Shown: piece after piece, positions 35,365-46,096 of the stretch | Layout of the letters: each line of letters opens with the position of its first letter | How positions within the stretch are numbered: position 1 is the first letter of the stretch | Assembly: GCA_950295325.1 (NCBI GenBank) | Contig: OX485804.1 | Span: 54,126,001-54,190,000, forward strand | DNA: 64,000 nt | Origin: Polytrichum commune | Lineage: Eukaryota; Streptophyta; Polytrichopsida; Polytrichales; Polytrichaceae | Direction: 5' to 3' | Translations under genes and position numbers: made by a program | Notes under the pieces: generated by a model | Seen by the model: the letters and a program-made list of their open reading frames with translations, nothing else | Database searches by the model: none | What the model was told of the DNA's origin: nothing

Positions 35365-35649
35365 TCCAAGGATCACATTGAGGTCAATGACACCGAGGGA
35401 TTATTTCCTTTGAAACTTCATGTTGCGGAAGAGCTTCGAGCCCAACGTGTTTTTTCGGCTTTGGCCCAAGAGTTTGGGAAGTTGGAGGCTCATAAAATGT
35501 TTCCACTTCTATTTCTTGGTGATACTTCATATGTGGGTAGCTATTTAGCTACACAAACTGATTGTAGTGGAGATGATACACATTTGGATTCAAGTGCAGA
35601 TGATGGGGGCAAAGGTGTTGCCCTCTTCACGGACTAGCAATCACAGGCT

Positions 35650-36684
35650 GTGCTGGTACCAAGTGGCAATCCTTCTATGAAGAAGGAAACCACAGAGTTT
35701 GACGATTGGCCAATTGAAGTGGGGCCAAAGCTCACTGGTGCCGAAGCACGAAAGGTACGGGCATTTATTCGCTCTTACCGTAATTGTTTTGCCTTTAGTC
35801 TTCATGATCTTGAAGGATATAAAGATAAACCTGTTCGTATTCAACTCGAGGACGACCACCCTATTTTCAGACGGCCGTACAGACTTAGTACCTCTGAAAT
35901 GTTGGGTGTTCAAACTCGATGTCAAGAGTTATTGGCAGCGGAATTGATTGAACTCTCCAATGGAAAGTACGCTTGTGCCACGGTTATGCCGTCAAAGAAG
36001 GAAATCTTTGGCAACTGGACGGAAAAACGGATGTGTGGTGATTATCGTCCAGTCAACCGCAAGACCAAGTCGGATCGATATCCAATGCCGATGCCGGAGG
36101 AGTTGTTTGATGCACTGGGATTTTCTAGAATCTTCAGCACTCTGGATTTGAGGTCTGGTTATCACCAATTACCTTTGTTGTTGGGTGATCGGGTGAAGAC
36201 CGTATTTTGGGGAATTGATAAAGATGGCAAGGATCAACTTTATCATTGGAAATTTCTGCCATTTGGTCTCAAGAATGCACCAGCTGAATTTCAGCGGGTG
36301 ATGGACCAATTATTGGCTGGTTTGCCGTTTGCTAGATGTTACATTGATGATGTTATCATCTTTAGTAATAGTCCACAGGATCATGTGAGACATTTGCAAG
36401 CGGTATTTGAACGACTTCAACGGTGGGGACTCCGTTTACATCATGGAAAATATAAGTTTTTCCATGATCAATTGCCCTATTTAGGCCACATGATTGTTCC
36501 TGGCGGTCTTGGTGTGCAACATGCGAAGGTGGATGCTTTGCACAAAATTCCCGCACCTAGTGATGTACCACGGCTTCGTGCATTTCTAGGATTGGCAAAT
36601 TATTATAGGAGGTTTGTCAAAAACTTTAGTTTGATTGCCAAACCTCTTATCATTCTCACGGGGAAAGACCAACCATGGATTTAG
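35650..36684 (+). pseudogene. Reverse transcriptase segment
   Basis: Ty3/gypsy reverse transcriptase. Visible blocks are MCGDYRPVNRKTKSDRYPMP, STLDLRSGYHQL, WKFLPFGLKNAPAEFQRVMD, the catalytic YIDDV (36340-36354) with its two Asp, YLGHMI and LRAFLGLANYYRRFVKNFS of the connection to RNase H. All catalytic residues that can be checked are present. It ends at the TAG at 36682, in the conserved F-x-W region just after the thumb. The upstream stop at 35635 separates it from the methyltransferase part. Confidence 0.93.
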
Positions 36685-37173
36685 AGTCGGGAACAACAAC
36701 ATGCATTTGATATATTGAAGCAGAGGCTTGGTTCAGCGCTAGTGCTTCGACGCCCGGATGTGTCTAGAGCTTTTCAATTGCACACGGATTGGAGTGCAGT
36801 GGGATTGGGAGCGGTATTGACACAGAAAGATGAAGAGGGAAAAGAATATGTGGTAGCTTATGCATCTAGAAGCAATAATAGTGCTGAATCTAATTATTCT
36901 TCTTATGAAGGCGAGGCTTTGGCGGCCGTTTGGGCCATTGCACATTTTCGACCTTATTTGTATGGGCAAAAGTTTACTTTGGTGATTGATCATCAGCCTT
37001 TAAAATGGCTTATGGAATCAGATAAACTCACCGGGAAACTTGCTAGGTGGGCATTGTTACTTCAGGAATATGATTTTGAAGTTGTTCACCGAGCAGGAAT
37101 TGCCAACTTGGATGCAGACGGATTGTCTCGTAATCCAAGTCCTTCAGTTGAGGATTTAACTGGAGCCAGGTGA
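36685..37173 (+). pseudogene. RNase H segment
   Basis: RT-associated RNase H. LHTDWSAVGLGAVLTQ carries the first Asp, YEGEALAAVWAIAHFRPYL the Glu, VIDHQPLKWLM the next Asp, and NLDADGLSRNP the last acidic residue. Order and spacing are normal for Ty3/gypsy, and the active site appears intact. Bounded by stops at 36682 and 37171. Confidence 0.92.
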
Positions 37174-37329
37174 CATGGAGATTATGATCGTGAGGCAGTG
37201 CCGGGTTGGCATGCTGCCACATATCTCACAATGATGTCGGGATTGGCTGCTGAGATCCTTGTAGAAGAACAAGATGAGGAGGTTGATAAATCTCTCGTTG
37301 TTAGTGATGTGTGGGAAGACTAGGCGGTC

Positions 37330-37665
37330 TTGCACAAACTTCAACAAGGGATATTTCCTCTTGGACTATCTGCTATGGAGCGAGATAGAGTTAGTCACCG
37401 GATAACAAGGTTTCGTTGGGCAAACAACTTGTTATTTCGTGTGTGGCCGAACGGAACGAGGCGCATCGTTCCAAGGCCAGATCAAAGAGCTTCTTTGGTG
37501 CGGCAAGTGCACGAGGAGCTTGGATATTTTGGAGTGCGAAGGAAGCACTCTATGTTGCGCAACCAATATTGGTAGACTGGTATGTATCAACAGGTTGCCA
37601 CTTATGTTTCTCGGTGTGAAGTATGTGACCGGGTCAGGTCAAGTTTTAATACTTTGTCACCTTAA
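37330..37665 (+). pseudogene. Integrase N-terminal zinc-binding domain, broken
   Basis: Fits the HHCC domain: LVRQVHEELGYFGVRRKHS, YW, a TAG stop at 37573, then GMYQQVATYVSRCEVCDRV. The second His of H-x4-H is Tyr here (codon TAT, one C-to-T step from His CAT), so zinc binding is probably lost. A further TAA lies at 37663. Short open linkers (37174-37320) connect it to RNase H. Confidence 0.85.
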
Positions 37666-37683
37666 CTTCAGCCTTTACCTATT

Positions 37684-38781
37684 ATGGGCTTGGGATATCG
37701 TTGGTCTTTGGATTTTGCCGGACCGCTTACTATCACTCCACGTGGTTCCAAGTATGTGCTTGTGATGGTGGAGCATTTTAGTAAGTGGATTGAACTCGTG
37801 GCTCTTCCCCAAAATTCCTCAGAGTTGGCGGCTATGGCATTTCTTGATCGAGTTTTGGCACGGTTTGGAGCACCTGCAGAGGTGTTGACGGATCAAGGGA
37901 GAGAATTTCTTGGATCTTTCGAGGCTTTGTGTACCAAGGCTTTGATTGATCATCGTACAACTTCCAGAGATCACCATGAGGCAGATGGTTTAGCGGAACG
38001 AGTTGTTCAGACGGTTAAGCGCGGACTGCGGAAGTATGGATTGCTTCATGGCAACCATCGCGATTGGGACTTGATGTTATCATGGATAGCAATGGGTTAT
38101 CGTTTCAGCAGGCAAACATCTTTGGCATCCTATAGTCCTTACCAACTCTTGTATGGACGGGAACCAATTTTACCTAGCTCGGTGCGAAAAAAATTGGCTC
38201 CCGTGGTAAACTTGGATGATCTAGATGTTTGGGCTCAATGTCTTCATGACCGAGCAACGTTCTTCCAAAAGGCCATGCCTATGGCTATGGAGAACTTAAA
38301 TATTGCTCAACATCGTGATACATTACGGTATGCCCGGATCCGCAGTGGAGCTTATCGACCTCAGGTTCGTAGATTTTCCAAGGGGGATTATGTTTACTTG
38401 CAACGGGAGGCGCCTACGACATTGGATGTCAAGGCTGGGCGCACGATTTTGCGAGTAAAAGATGTCTTGCCAAGTGGTATATTATTGCTTGAAGGCAAGG
38501 ATGGACGGGAATGTCGTGAGCATTCAAAGAATTGTGCTCCATGTCACCTTCCCATCGACGGCTCTGTGCATCCCGAGTTGGCGGTTGTACCACAGGGTCT
38601 GCCTTGTTATGTTTGTGGAGAGAAGAAAAGAGCTACAACAATGTTATTGTGCGACCAATGTCAACGTGGATGGCACATGGCATGTTTGACACCTCCCCTT
38701 TTTACTCTTCCTTCTGGTAATTGGGTTTGTCCTCGTTGTCGGAAAACCTCTCATTCCGTGGCCGTTAATGGTCATGATTGA
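37684..38781 (+). pseudogene. Integrase catalytic core and C-terminal PHD finger
   Basis: The core shows the three acidic residues: LDFAGP (first Asp), LTDQGREFLG (second Asp) and HHEADGLAERVVQTVK (Glu), with 34 residues between the second Asp and the Glu instead of the usual 35. A PYQLLYGREP block and a GDYVYLQRE (GPY/F-like) module follow. The last ~50 residues are a PHD zinc finger, and the frame ends at TGA 38779-38781. This segment alone is open for 365 codons, so the integrase core itself is not disrupted by stops. Confidence 0.92.
38605..38745 (+). other. PHD finger at the integrase C-terminus
   Basis: Cys4-His-Cys3 pattern: CYVC, then LLCDQCQRGWHMACL, then WVCPRC, with the Trp two residues before the last pair that is typical of PHD fingers. 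PHD fingers usually read histone H3 tails. In chromoviruses a chromodomain occupies this position and steers integration, so a targeting role is likely by analogy. Confidence 0.9.
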
Positions 38782-39105
38782 GAATTTTGTGGATGTTTAC
38801 CACATGTTTTAGTGGTGAAGTTGTTATTTAGTTGGTTGGAAATTTTATGGAATTAAGACCACATTGAAAGAGTTATCCAAGAATTCAACATTAATTGTTG
38901 AAGGCGATTAAGGATGGGGCTCACATTGCACCCAGCCTACAGTTCTTGGATTACTTTATCAATCACGAGTTTAATTCCTTTGATTACTACTATCCAATTA
39001 AATATGTATAGATGTAGCAACAACTTCATCATGTTCAACAACTCTACCGATGAGTGTGTTTGTTCCTAGCCGATTGGAGGGGCTCCTTATCTGCTAGTGG
39101 GGGCA
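38782..39105 (+). promoter_or_regulatory. 3' untranslated part with polypurine tract
   Basis: Non-coding stretch between the PHD finger and the 3' repeat region. The purine run AGTGGGGG near 39096-39103 is the best polypurine tract candidate. Unexpectedly it is followed by the 107-bp block at 39106, not directly by TGTCACG. Confidence 0.5.
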
Positions 39106-39212
39106 CTTGAAGAGGTGGTTGTTTAGCATTTTAGTTTGCTATTTTATTTTGCTAATTGATGTTGACAACGACACTCGATCTGTTGTATTTAACGATCTTA
39201 GTTTACACGACA
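39106..39212 (+). repeat. Extra 107-bp copy of the LTR end
   Basis: From CTTGAAGAGGTGGTTG to TTTACACGACA it matches 39648-39754 with one difference (A versus G). It is followed by GC and then the LTR start TGTCACG, giving a GACA-GC-TGTC junction like two LTR ends joined. Confidence 0.9.
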
Positions 39213-39214
39213 GC

Positions 39215-39754
39215 TGTCACGTGAGGTGACATCGGGGGCTAAGTTACGTCAATTTAGGAGTAAATGGACTCCATTAGGAGTCCATGTGTGTTGGGATGAG
39301 TAACGGACTCCATTGGGAGTCCTAGTTAGTTGTTCATCCACTCCATGGATGAACTCCACATAGGATTGGGGTTGTATGGAGAGGAAGGCCTCTTGACTTG
39401 CCATTGTTGTCAAGTTAAGTCTTGTGAGTGTGTTTTGAGAGAGAGAGAGCTTGTTGTTGCTTTCTCATGGCTATGGTGTAGTAGATTATGAGTAAAGCCT
39501 TTGCATTCTTTCTCCACCACTTGCACTCTTGGATTCTCCCTTCGTGGAGTGAGAGATAGCTTGACTCTTGTGTGTGAATTTTAGAGTTTCTTAAGCTTTG
39601 TAAGGAGACATTTTAGTTTCTTAAGCTTGGAGAGAGAAACCCTCATTCTTGAAGAGGTGGTTGTTTAGCATTTTAGTTTGCTATTTTATTTTGCTAATTG
39701 ATGTTGACAACGACACTCGATCTGTTGTGTTTAACGATCTTAGTTTACACGACA
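39215..39754 (+). repeat. 3' LTR (540 bp)
   Basis: TGTCACG...CACGACA, the most likely full-length LTR. Its first 438 bp match the 5' LTR with about six differences; its last 107 bp match 39106-39212. AAGG follows at once, equal to the four bases before the 5' LTR. Confidence 0.85.
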
Positions 39755-39758
39755 AAGG

Positions 39759-42116
39759 TTTATTTGCAAGAATTTCAAGAAATTTCATCACAAGTTTAAA
39801 AATATAGTGAAATTAGAAATTGAGCCCGTAAATAAATATAGACACAAAATATTGCATTTAATTTATTGCTCCTTATGGCATGAGCTCCAAGATTTCACAT
39901 GTTGTCATGTTTTTGATTTTATATTGGGTTTTTGATGTTATTGATGTCCAAAGGTCACTAGTAGTCTAGTACGGATCTAAAGTATTCTTTTGATTGATTT
40001 ACCTTGGCTTCCTTTTCATAGCAATGATCAAATAATGGCATTATTATTATTATTCCTTTTCCCCCCTTCTCTTTATAAATGACAAATGGGATGGGCATTA
40101 CAAGCCAACATGAGCTTACTAACCAACAATGTTTGGATGAATCTAGTTGAGAAAAGTTAGGGCACATGACCATGAGAAGGGTGCCTCTATGACCAAGATT
40201 TGGGGACATGCCCACATGTTATGTGAACCCAATTTAAGGGTGCTTTGCCCATTAGATTTAAGCTCATCACAATGTTTCTTTTTGGCTTTTTGTTAGTTTC
40301 AACTTTTTGATATGAAAAATTTGGATCCCCTCAGAATTTGTGGGCAACCCTTCCCCAAAGCCTATGACTCCCTATATGCAAGTCTTGAAATCCCTTAAAA
40401 TCTATCACCAAAGGGTATGACGTAACATTTCTCATTATAATTTGCTCATGTTCTATAAATCCAGAAAATTATGTTAATTATATTAATTTTTGATTTAATT
40501 TTTAAATATTAATTTTTGATTGATTCCTCGAATATGGTCAAATTATAATGATGATACATAAGTACAAGTATAGAAAAACACAAGTCGGAGGAATATTGTG
40601 TGCCCTTATACATTGTTTACCACTTGAGCCTACAACAAGGAGTTGTTATTTAGGTAATTCTGGACTTTTGATGATTTTGAAAATGAGCAAGCAATGTTTG
40701 GAAATGTGAACACCTACCACTAGAATTTGGAAAAATGTTCTCTTGGATGCACTCAGTGGAACCACTTGACCTCAAGAAAGGTGATGATACTAAACTTGAT
40801 TAACGCATCCTACTCTAGGACCACGCAGGTTCCACACAATATTAGAGTTAAAACTGGAGTCGGGGAGGTTGTTAAATTGCCCGGCCCCCTCCGCGTCCTT
40901 CACATTTTTAACCCACTTTCTCAATTCGAGCATAGTCCAGTTGAGTTGCTAAACTTGTCCCTCATTCCATCTAGTGTTGGTGAATGTAAGGCCCATTCTC
41001 TCAATTCATATCGTCCATACGGCTTGATGCCTCTAAGGAGGCGCCACACCCTTGAGTGCTTTCGAACATCTGATGTTGGAATTTTCTTCCAAGAATGCCA
41101 TAATGCTAGTCAAGTGGCTTCCAGGGTCCTCTTTGATTAGATGCAGTCTTCATACAGTTGATGATCCCACACCCGTCTTGCGACCCAACATTCCGAGAAC
41201 CTGTGAGCTATGGTCGCATGTATGTTGCTCAAGGCCTAGGATTTTAAGTTCATATGGACAAAGGGCTTGTCTAGAATTAATAATGCATCGAGAGTATTTT
41301 TTTCGCATAGTTGAGACATGCACATTGCACAACAAATAATATGAAGTAAGAAACTAGAAAAATATGATAAAATCTCAATTATATATACTTTGAGAAGTGA
41401 TAGGACAAGTGACATATTTGCATGCAACTAACATGTGCTATTAACAAGAGATGCAATCCGCATCTAGGAATAGTTGTTGTCATTTCCACTCATGCATTTT
41501 GACTGTGTTAATGTCACAAAGTTGACAAACGAATATGATGTTAAGTCCATTGAATTCCAGTATTGTTCTATCATAGGATGGATTGATAGAAGTGCACATA
41601 TAAAAGTTCGCTTTTGTTTAGAACTCATGAACAAAGTCTAGATTTACTTAAAACATAAGTCAAGCACATTAGGCACTTACCATCGATCCCATCAATGAAC
41701 TTGGCCTGCCAAGAGTTCATTGCAACCGCCGATTCTAGAGACCATATTATAAAGGATCCCTCTTTCTTGCTCCAGAATCTATTCCAAACATTACCCCATT
41801 AAGCTTGATATTAAGAAGCAAAAACCTATGCCATTTGTCACCTTCACTTGTGATGCGTAGTATATATATACACACCCATAACCAACACTAAACGTAGCCA
41901 CAATTGCACCTCCATGTGTGTCTCTAATATACACATACCCAAAACCAACAGTATACACACCTTTCAAACATTTGAAGCCCCCAAATGTATGATAGTGGTA
42001 AACATATCTCTGTTTTCTTACTCAATTTTGCTACTTGTCTCTGTATCCATGGCTCAGGACATCTAACTTTGAATTCCATATTCCTCAGTTTCAGTGGCGA
42101 CCATCGAGTTGCCATC
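39759..42116. other. Intergenic DNA
   Basis: No gene recognised. Open frames at 40727-41140 (137 codons, from a TTG) and 41052-41339 have no recognisable domain. They may be a short relic, because composition is less AT-biased at 40840-41280. Confidence 0.35.
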
Positions 42117-42125
42117 TGAACATAT

Positions 42126-42651
42126 GTCCTTCTAGTAGGCTACAACTATGTTCTCATCACAACAATGAACTGATGTTGCTCACATGAGCCATATGAAGAA
42201 CACCCTTTCGAGCGATGTTACTTTCCCTTACTGTATCGACAATTGGAATTTTGAAATCATTCATGTTGTCCTAATTTTACTTAAATGCCCTATTCTGCTC
42301 ACATATTGTACAAGCCATGAAATAATGTGCTGTGATCCTTCATGGCTACAAAAACTAGCTTTATGAGGTTTGGCATGAGCAGCGGCTAGAAAGTCTGTCA
42401 GCAATATTTTGTAGATGATTGACAAACCGAACTCTAGCTCACATTCAGGTACCATGGTCACCATAGACTATGCTTTGATCAAGGAATGATTCTACTGGCA
42501 TTGAGACCAGGTGCATGCAGCTCTAGAACACGAGAATGTTATCGTTTGATTTGTGGTGGATTACAAAGAGTAAACTGACTCAGTGTGGGTCAAGATGTTG
42601 TTGTGTTAATATCATGCATTTCCCGCCATAGCTGTAGCCTACTAGAAGGAC
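42126..42651. mobile_element. Candidate inverted-repeat element
   Basis: A 25-bp inverted repeat with one mismatch at each end (GTCCTTCTAGTAGGCTACA at 42126 and its complement ending 42651). The six bases TGAACA lie close outside both ends (42117-42122 and 42656-42661) and could be a target duplication if the element extends 3-4 bp further. Non-coding. Confidence 0.55.
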
Positions 42652-42661
42652 CAGGTGAACA

Positions 42662-44172
42662 AGATAAAGACTTCTAATTGAGATGATTTGCAGGTGTCAG
42701 AAGGCGTATGAAACAGCGAGATTGGCTCAAAGCCGCCAAATAAACACAAAATTTTGTAACCTTGTAAAATTATAAGGTTGCACTTGGGCTGGTGACCTTG
42801 TAAATGTTTTTTGACAATGGAGTGAACCTGATTCGTTTATTTCCCAGAAAGAAAAAACACTAAAGAGGATTGTATTCTTATGTCGTGGTCAGAAAATTCC
42901 TTCTCTCATTTATACATGACCAGTAATCGTTAATGAGTGTGACCTCTGCGGCAGAACCACCAATATCAACATTTATTAAGAAACTATGAGAAGTTAGTCA
43001 TGAGATCCATAATACATCTCTTAATTGTAGTAATAATTTGTGGATGAAGAGACTCTATAATTCATGCTAGTGTTTGCAAACACAAACATTATCTTCTTCC
43101 TTAAGGTTCTACAAGGCAACCTTATATCTGAAAGAGCTGGTGAAGTTTCATGTTGTTACATGCTACGCTATAGTGCGTTGAATGCTTGTTTCAAAGTGGG
43201 TCGATTCCCAGTTATACATTGTTGATGATGTTCCCCATCCTATCTATCCAGTGCTTATTGCAGGAACTCACTGGTTGGTAATAAACTTTCAGGGGTGTGC
43301 GCTATATATGTCTATGATCAATGGATAATGAGTTGACCAGTATAAAAATCGTCGACCTATCTAGCTGCGGCTAAATTGTCACCATGTTGAGCTACAATTT
43401 TCACAAAACTACAAATAAGAACAGGATAGTAAGTTTGGCATTATGATGGCCGACTCCTTCGCCAATTGGTATATTAGCGTCTGCACCTTTCCCACACTCA
43501 CACAAGAGCTGTTAATTCCTCAATGCGCCTCTGAGGGTCTCGAAAAGTCCATGTGGTCAATTGACAAGAGTTGGCAATGCCAGCATTTGGCACATGATGA
43601 ACACATGATATACAGATCATGTAACTTGTGATCGGCGTGGAGCTGAGCTAGCCATGCTGATGATTTTGTATGCATCATGGGTACTGCGAGAGAGAGAGGA
43701 CGCCAACTTCACGAAAGAGAGACGCTTCACCCTTGGGCATAGACTGCGTTTATATGTAAACCCTGACATGGATTTACGGAGCTAGGTTGTGGATGAAGTG
43801 TTGCTGCATGCGTCGTCTGAATAAGAAACAGTTCACCCCTGGACAAATCTTGAGCTCATATATGAATCCGGAGCTAGGCAATGGGTCAAGTGTTGTTGGA
43901 GCCCCACGATACTAGGATCGGAGTATCCTAATGTCTAAAACATAAAATGCAGAGAGTGACATTCTGGCTGCCCACATTGTTCGGTGAGGGTAGGCGAGCG
44001 CCAAGCCCGTGACATTTGTTGCTTGAATGACGCTTTTGTCGGCCCTCAGAGGCCGAATGCTCCACGTTTCACCCCTTGGCAGTAGAGACTAAAGATTGAG
44101 CTCATATGTGAACCTGACACGGGTTACGGAGCCTAGGCTATGACCCAAGTGTTGTTGTTGGCTCTGGTCTCT
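42662..44172. other. 3' flank of the MYB gene with imperfect direct repeats
   Basis: Downstream of the MYB stop codon (minus strand), so it probably includes its 3' UTR. Three imperfect copies of a block with GCTTCACCC/GTTTCACCCC-TTGG, GAGCTCATAT-TGAA and AGTGTTG-TG lie at about 43725-43810, 43828-43905 and 44065-44165. No other gene seen. Confidence 0.45.
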
Positions 44173-46096
44173 TCAGATCTGATCAAGAACAGCCGCCATC
44201 CTTTGAAGCTCGGGGGACATCGAGGCGACCGGCCCTTCCGAAGGATAGTACATGTCTTGACCCCCCTGGTGCTGGATCTGCCATGTCATGGGAGTTTGGG
44301 GGACTGGATGATGAGTGCTGCGAGAGTTCATCATGAGTGCCTGATCGGCCAACATCGACACTTTGACTGGATGATGCAGCTCATTCTCAGGGGCTTGGTG
44401 GTGGACTTGAGCTCCTCCTCTTGTTGATGCTTCCTGAGAGGATACTAGATTGCACCATTTCATGACAGTGAGATCACCTCCAGACAGCTGATGATCATGT
44501 TGGTGGCCTGATGAGAGTTGGGCAGTGCTGGTATTACTGCAGGGTTGATGATCACTAGAAGTACCAGCTGATATCATGTCTATTGTGCTGGAAGATCTGA
44601 CCATTTGTTCATCAGCATGGTTACTAGAGTTTGCACTGGGTTTCTCCCCATTAAACCCTGCCCAGTGCAAGCTACTCTCATTAAACTGCAGCTGATTGCT
44701 GCCTGCTGTGTGACTGATGTTGTCAGTGCTGTTGTTGCTGGTGCTGCTGCTAGCCCTAGTGCTGGTGTCATCCCATGAGACGTGATGATTATACGGTTGC
44801 CCGCGAATGCCACCCTGAAGTTGACTCATCATATGGCCATGAACATCATCAAGGTTTGGATCATGTAGAAATCCATGAGGAGCCCCTTTGTGGAAGTTAG
44901 CAGTGATGGAGCACAAGTCACCCCTAGTGTCCACCGATGATCCGAACCCTCCACTAGCTCCTCCTCCATGGAAGTGATGATGAGAGGTTGAAGAAGGTGG
45001 TGCAAAGGGACCCAGCCTCATCTCAATCTCAGGTAACTGATGGTGCTGATTCTCCAAATTAGCAGAGTGACATAACTGTTGCGCCTGATCATGGGACTGA
45101 TGCTGCAACATGATCTCTGGCAAAGCTGCAGTAGCTGGTTGGTGGCTTGGAGCTCCTGGAGGATGAGGGTGATGATGGTGAAGCTGGTGGCCACCAGATT
45201 GGTGGGAATTATGATGATCAGAGGAGGAAGCAGATGCGCCCTGCAGTAGCCAAAAGACAGGATTGAAAGCGGCGGGCACCATGGTGGCAGGCTGATGATC
45301 TGGAGGTTTAATGGCATTGCCAGCTGATGATCCATCATCATGTGGTCCATGACTAGCTGGGTGGTCATGAGGCTCAAATTGAGAAGTGCTATGAGAATAA
45401 CTAGTGGGGGAGAGGGAGGGTACCTTGGGGGGCTGCAGCTGATGCAACATCAACATCCCTGCGGACATCTGCTGATCCCCATGGCTACTCATGTTCCTGA
45501 GGCGCTCACGAAGATTAGAAGAATCTGTCGCTGAGAGCTGCTGATGAAAGGTGGAATTACAGCTCACTAGACTGGGGGTACTGTTGATTCTCCTGAAGTC
45601 CAGAAACTTTGATCCAGATCTATCCCGGAGGATATTAATATTGGTACCTCCTGCTCCTGCGCCTCCTGCTGCTGGATGGGAATTATTTCTGGTTGGATTG
45701 CACATCACATGATGATCCTCCATGCTATAGCAGCTGCTACTGCTGCCGGGTTGCTGCTGATGCAACACGCGAGGAGTACTAGACTGAGATTTGAGGAACT
45801 CATAATGAGTACCATTGCCGAACCTCGACATGAACCCTGCTGCAGGTGCTGCTGCTGTTTGGGAGTTAGCTGGGTGTATTAGAGTGTCGTCTTGAGGGTT
45901 AATGATACTGGAGGAGCTCTTCTCCTGGATATTATTCATGCCTGAGCTGTGGTGGTGATCTGCTGCAGTACTAAGGACCTTGTGGGTGTTTGGGTCGATG
46001 CCGATGCTTCGCAGTTTCTTCTTGATGCATGAATTCCAGAAGTTCTTGATTTCGTTGTCCGTGCGGCCAGGGAGTTGAGTAGCAATTTGTGACCAT
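44173..46096 (-). CDS. MYB exon 3: end of R3 and long C-terminal region
   Basis: The acceptor ACAG precedes ATGGTCACAA; the split Arg codon AG|A joins exon 2, then Trp89. It encodes the DNA-recognition part of R3 ([15 protein letters not shown]) and the whole tail up to the stop at 44173-44175. Low-complexity stretches include His runs ([11 protein letters not shown]) and Gly/Ala-rich and Ser-rich tracts typical of activation regions. [10 protein letters not shown] is a hydrophobic patch in an otherwise polar tail. Confidence 0.92.

Larger units (their letters stand above)
35365..38781 (+). pseudogene. Pol part (RT - RNase H - integrase - PHD), same frame, broken by stops
   Basis: Continuous with the upstream frame: every open piece lies in the same phase as 31540. 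In-frame stops are at 35362 (TAA), 35635 (TAG), 36682 (TAG), 37171 (TGA), 37321 (TAG), 37573 (TAG) and 37663 (TAA). The natural end is TGA at 38779. The stops at 36682 and 37573 fall where gypsy families have conserved Trp (after the RT thumb, and the second Trp of YWW in the integrase zinc domain). Each stop is one transition away from a Gln, Arg or Trp codon. No frameshift occurs in 7.2 kb, which is unusual for an old relic and fits recent point decay. The copy cannot make a full Pol by itself. Confidence 0.92.
29954..39754 (+). mobile_element. Ty3/gypsy LTR retrotransposon carrying a DNA methyltransferase and a PHD finger
   Basis: A 9.8-kb element that begins TGTCACG and ends CACGACA (TGTC/GACA inverted ends). 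The four bases AAGG lie directly outside both ends (29950-29953 and 39755-39758); a 5-bp duplication would be imperfect. Coding order is Gag, two CCHC knuckles, protease, C5-cytosine methyltransferase, reverse transcriptase, RNase H, integrase, PHD. RT-RNaseH-integrase order defines Ty3/gypsy. A PHD finger occupies the place where chromoviruses carry a chromodomain. All coding parts share one frame from 31540 to 38781 with seven internal stops and no frameshift. The comparable LTR parts differ at about 6 of 438 positions, so the insertion is fairly young. No canonical initiator-Met primer site (TGGTATCAGAGC) was seen after the 5' LTR. Confidence 0.95.

Noticed and set aside
31540-38781. Idea that the in-frame stops are removed by RNA editing (U-to-C or C-to-U), as in fern and hornwort organelles
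   Set aside because: That editing is known from organelle transcripts; this is a nuclear retroelement. Point decay by deamination explains the stops with no special mechanism.
39106-39754. The two 107-bp blocks as a giant target-site duplication around a solo LTR
   Set aside because: Gypsy integration makes about 5-bp duplications, and AAGG outside the whole element already accounts for the insertion.
40727-41140. 137-codon open frame as a gene
   Set aside because: Begins at TTG, has no recognisable domain and overlaps another equally anonymous frame; listed only as intergenic relic.
45018-45882. Antisense and alternative frames inside MYB exon 3
   Set aside because: They follow from the His/Ser-rich codon pattern (CAT, CAC, ATG repeats) of the real frame.
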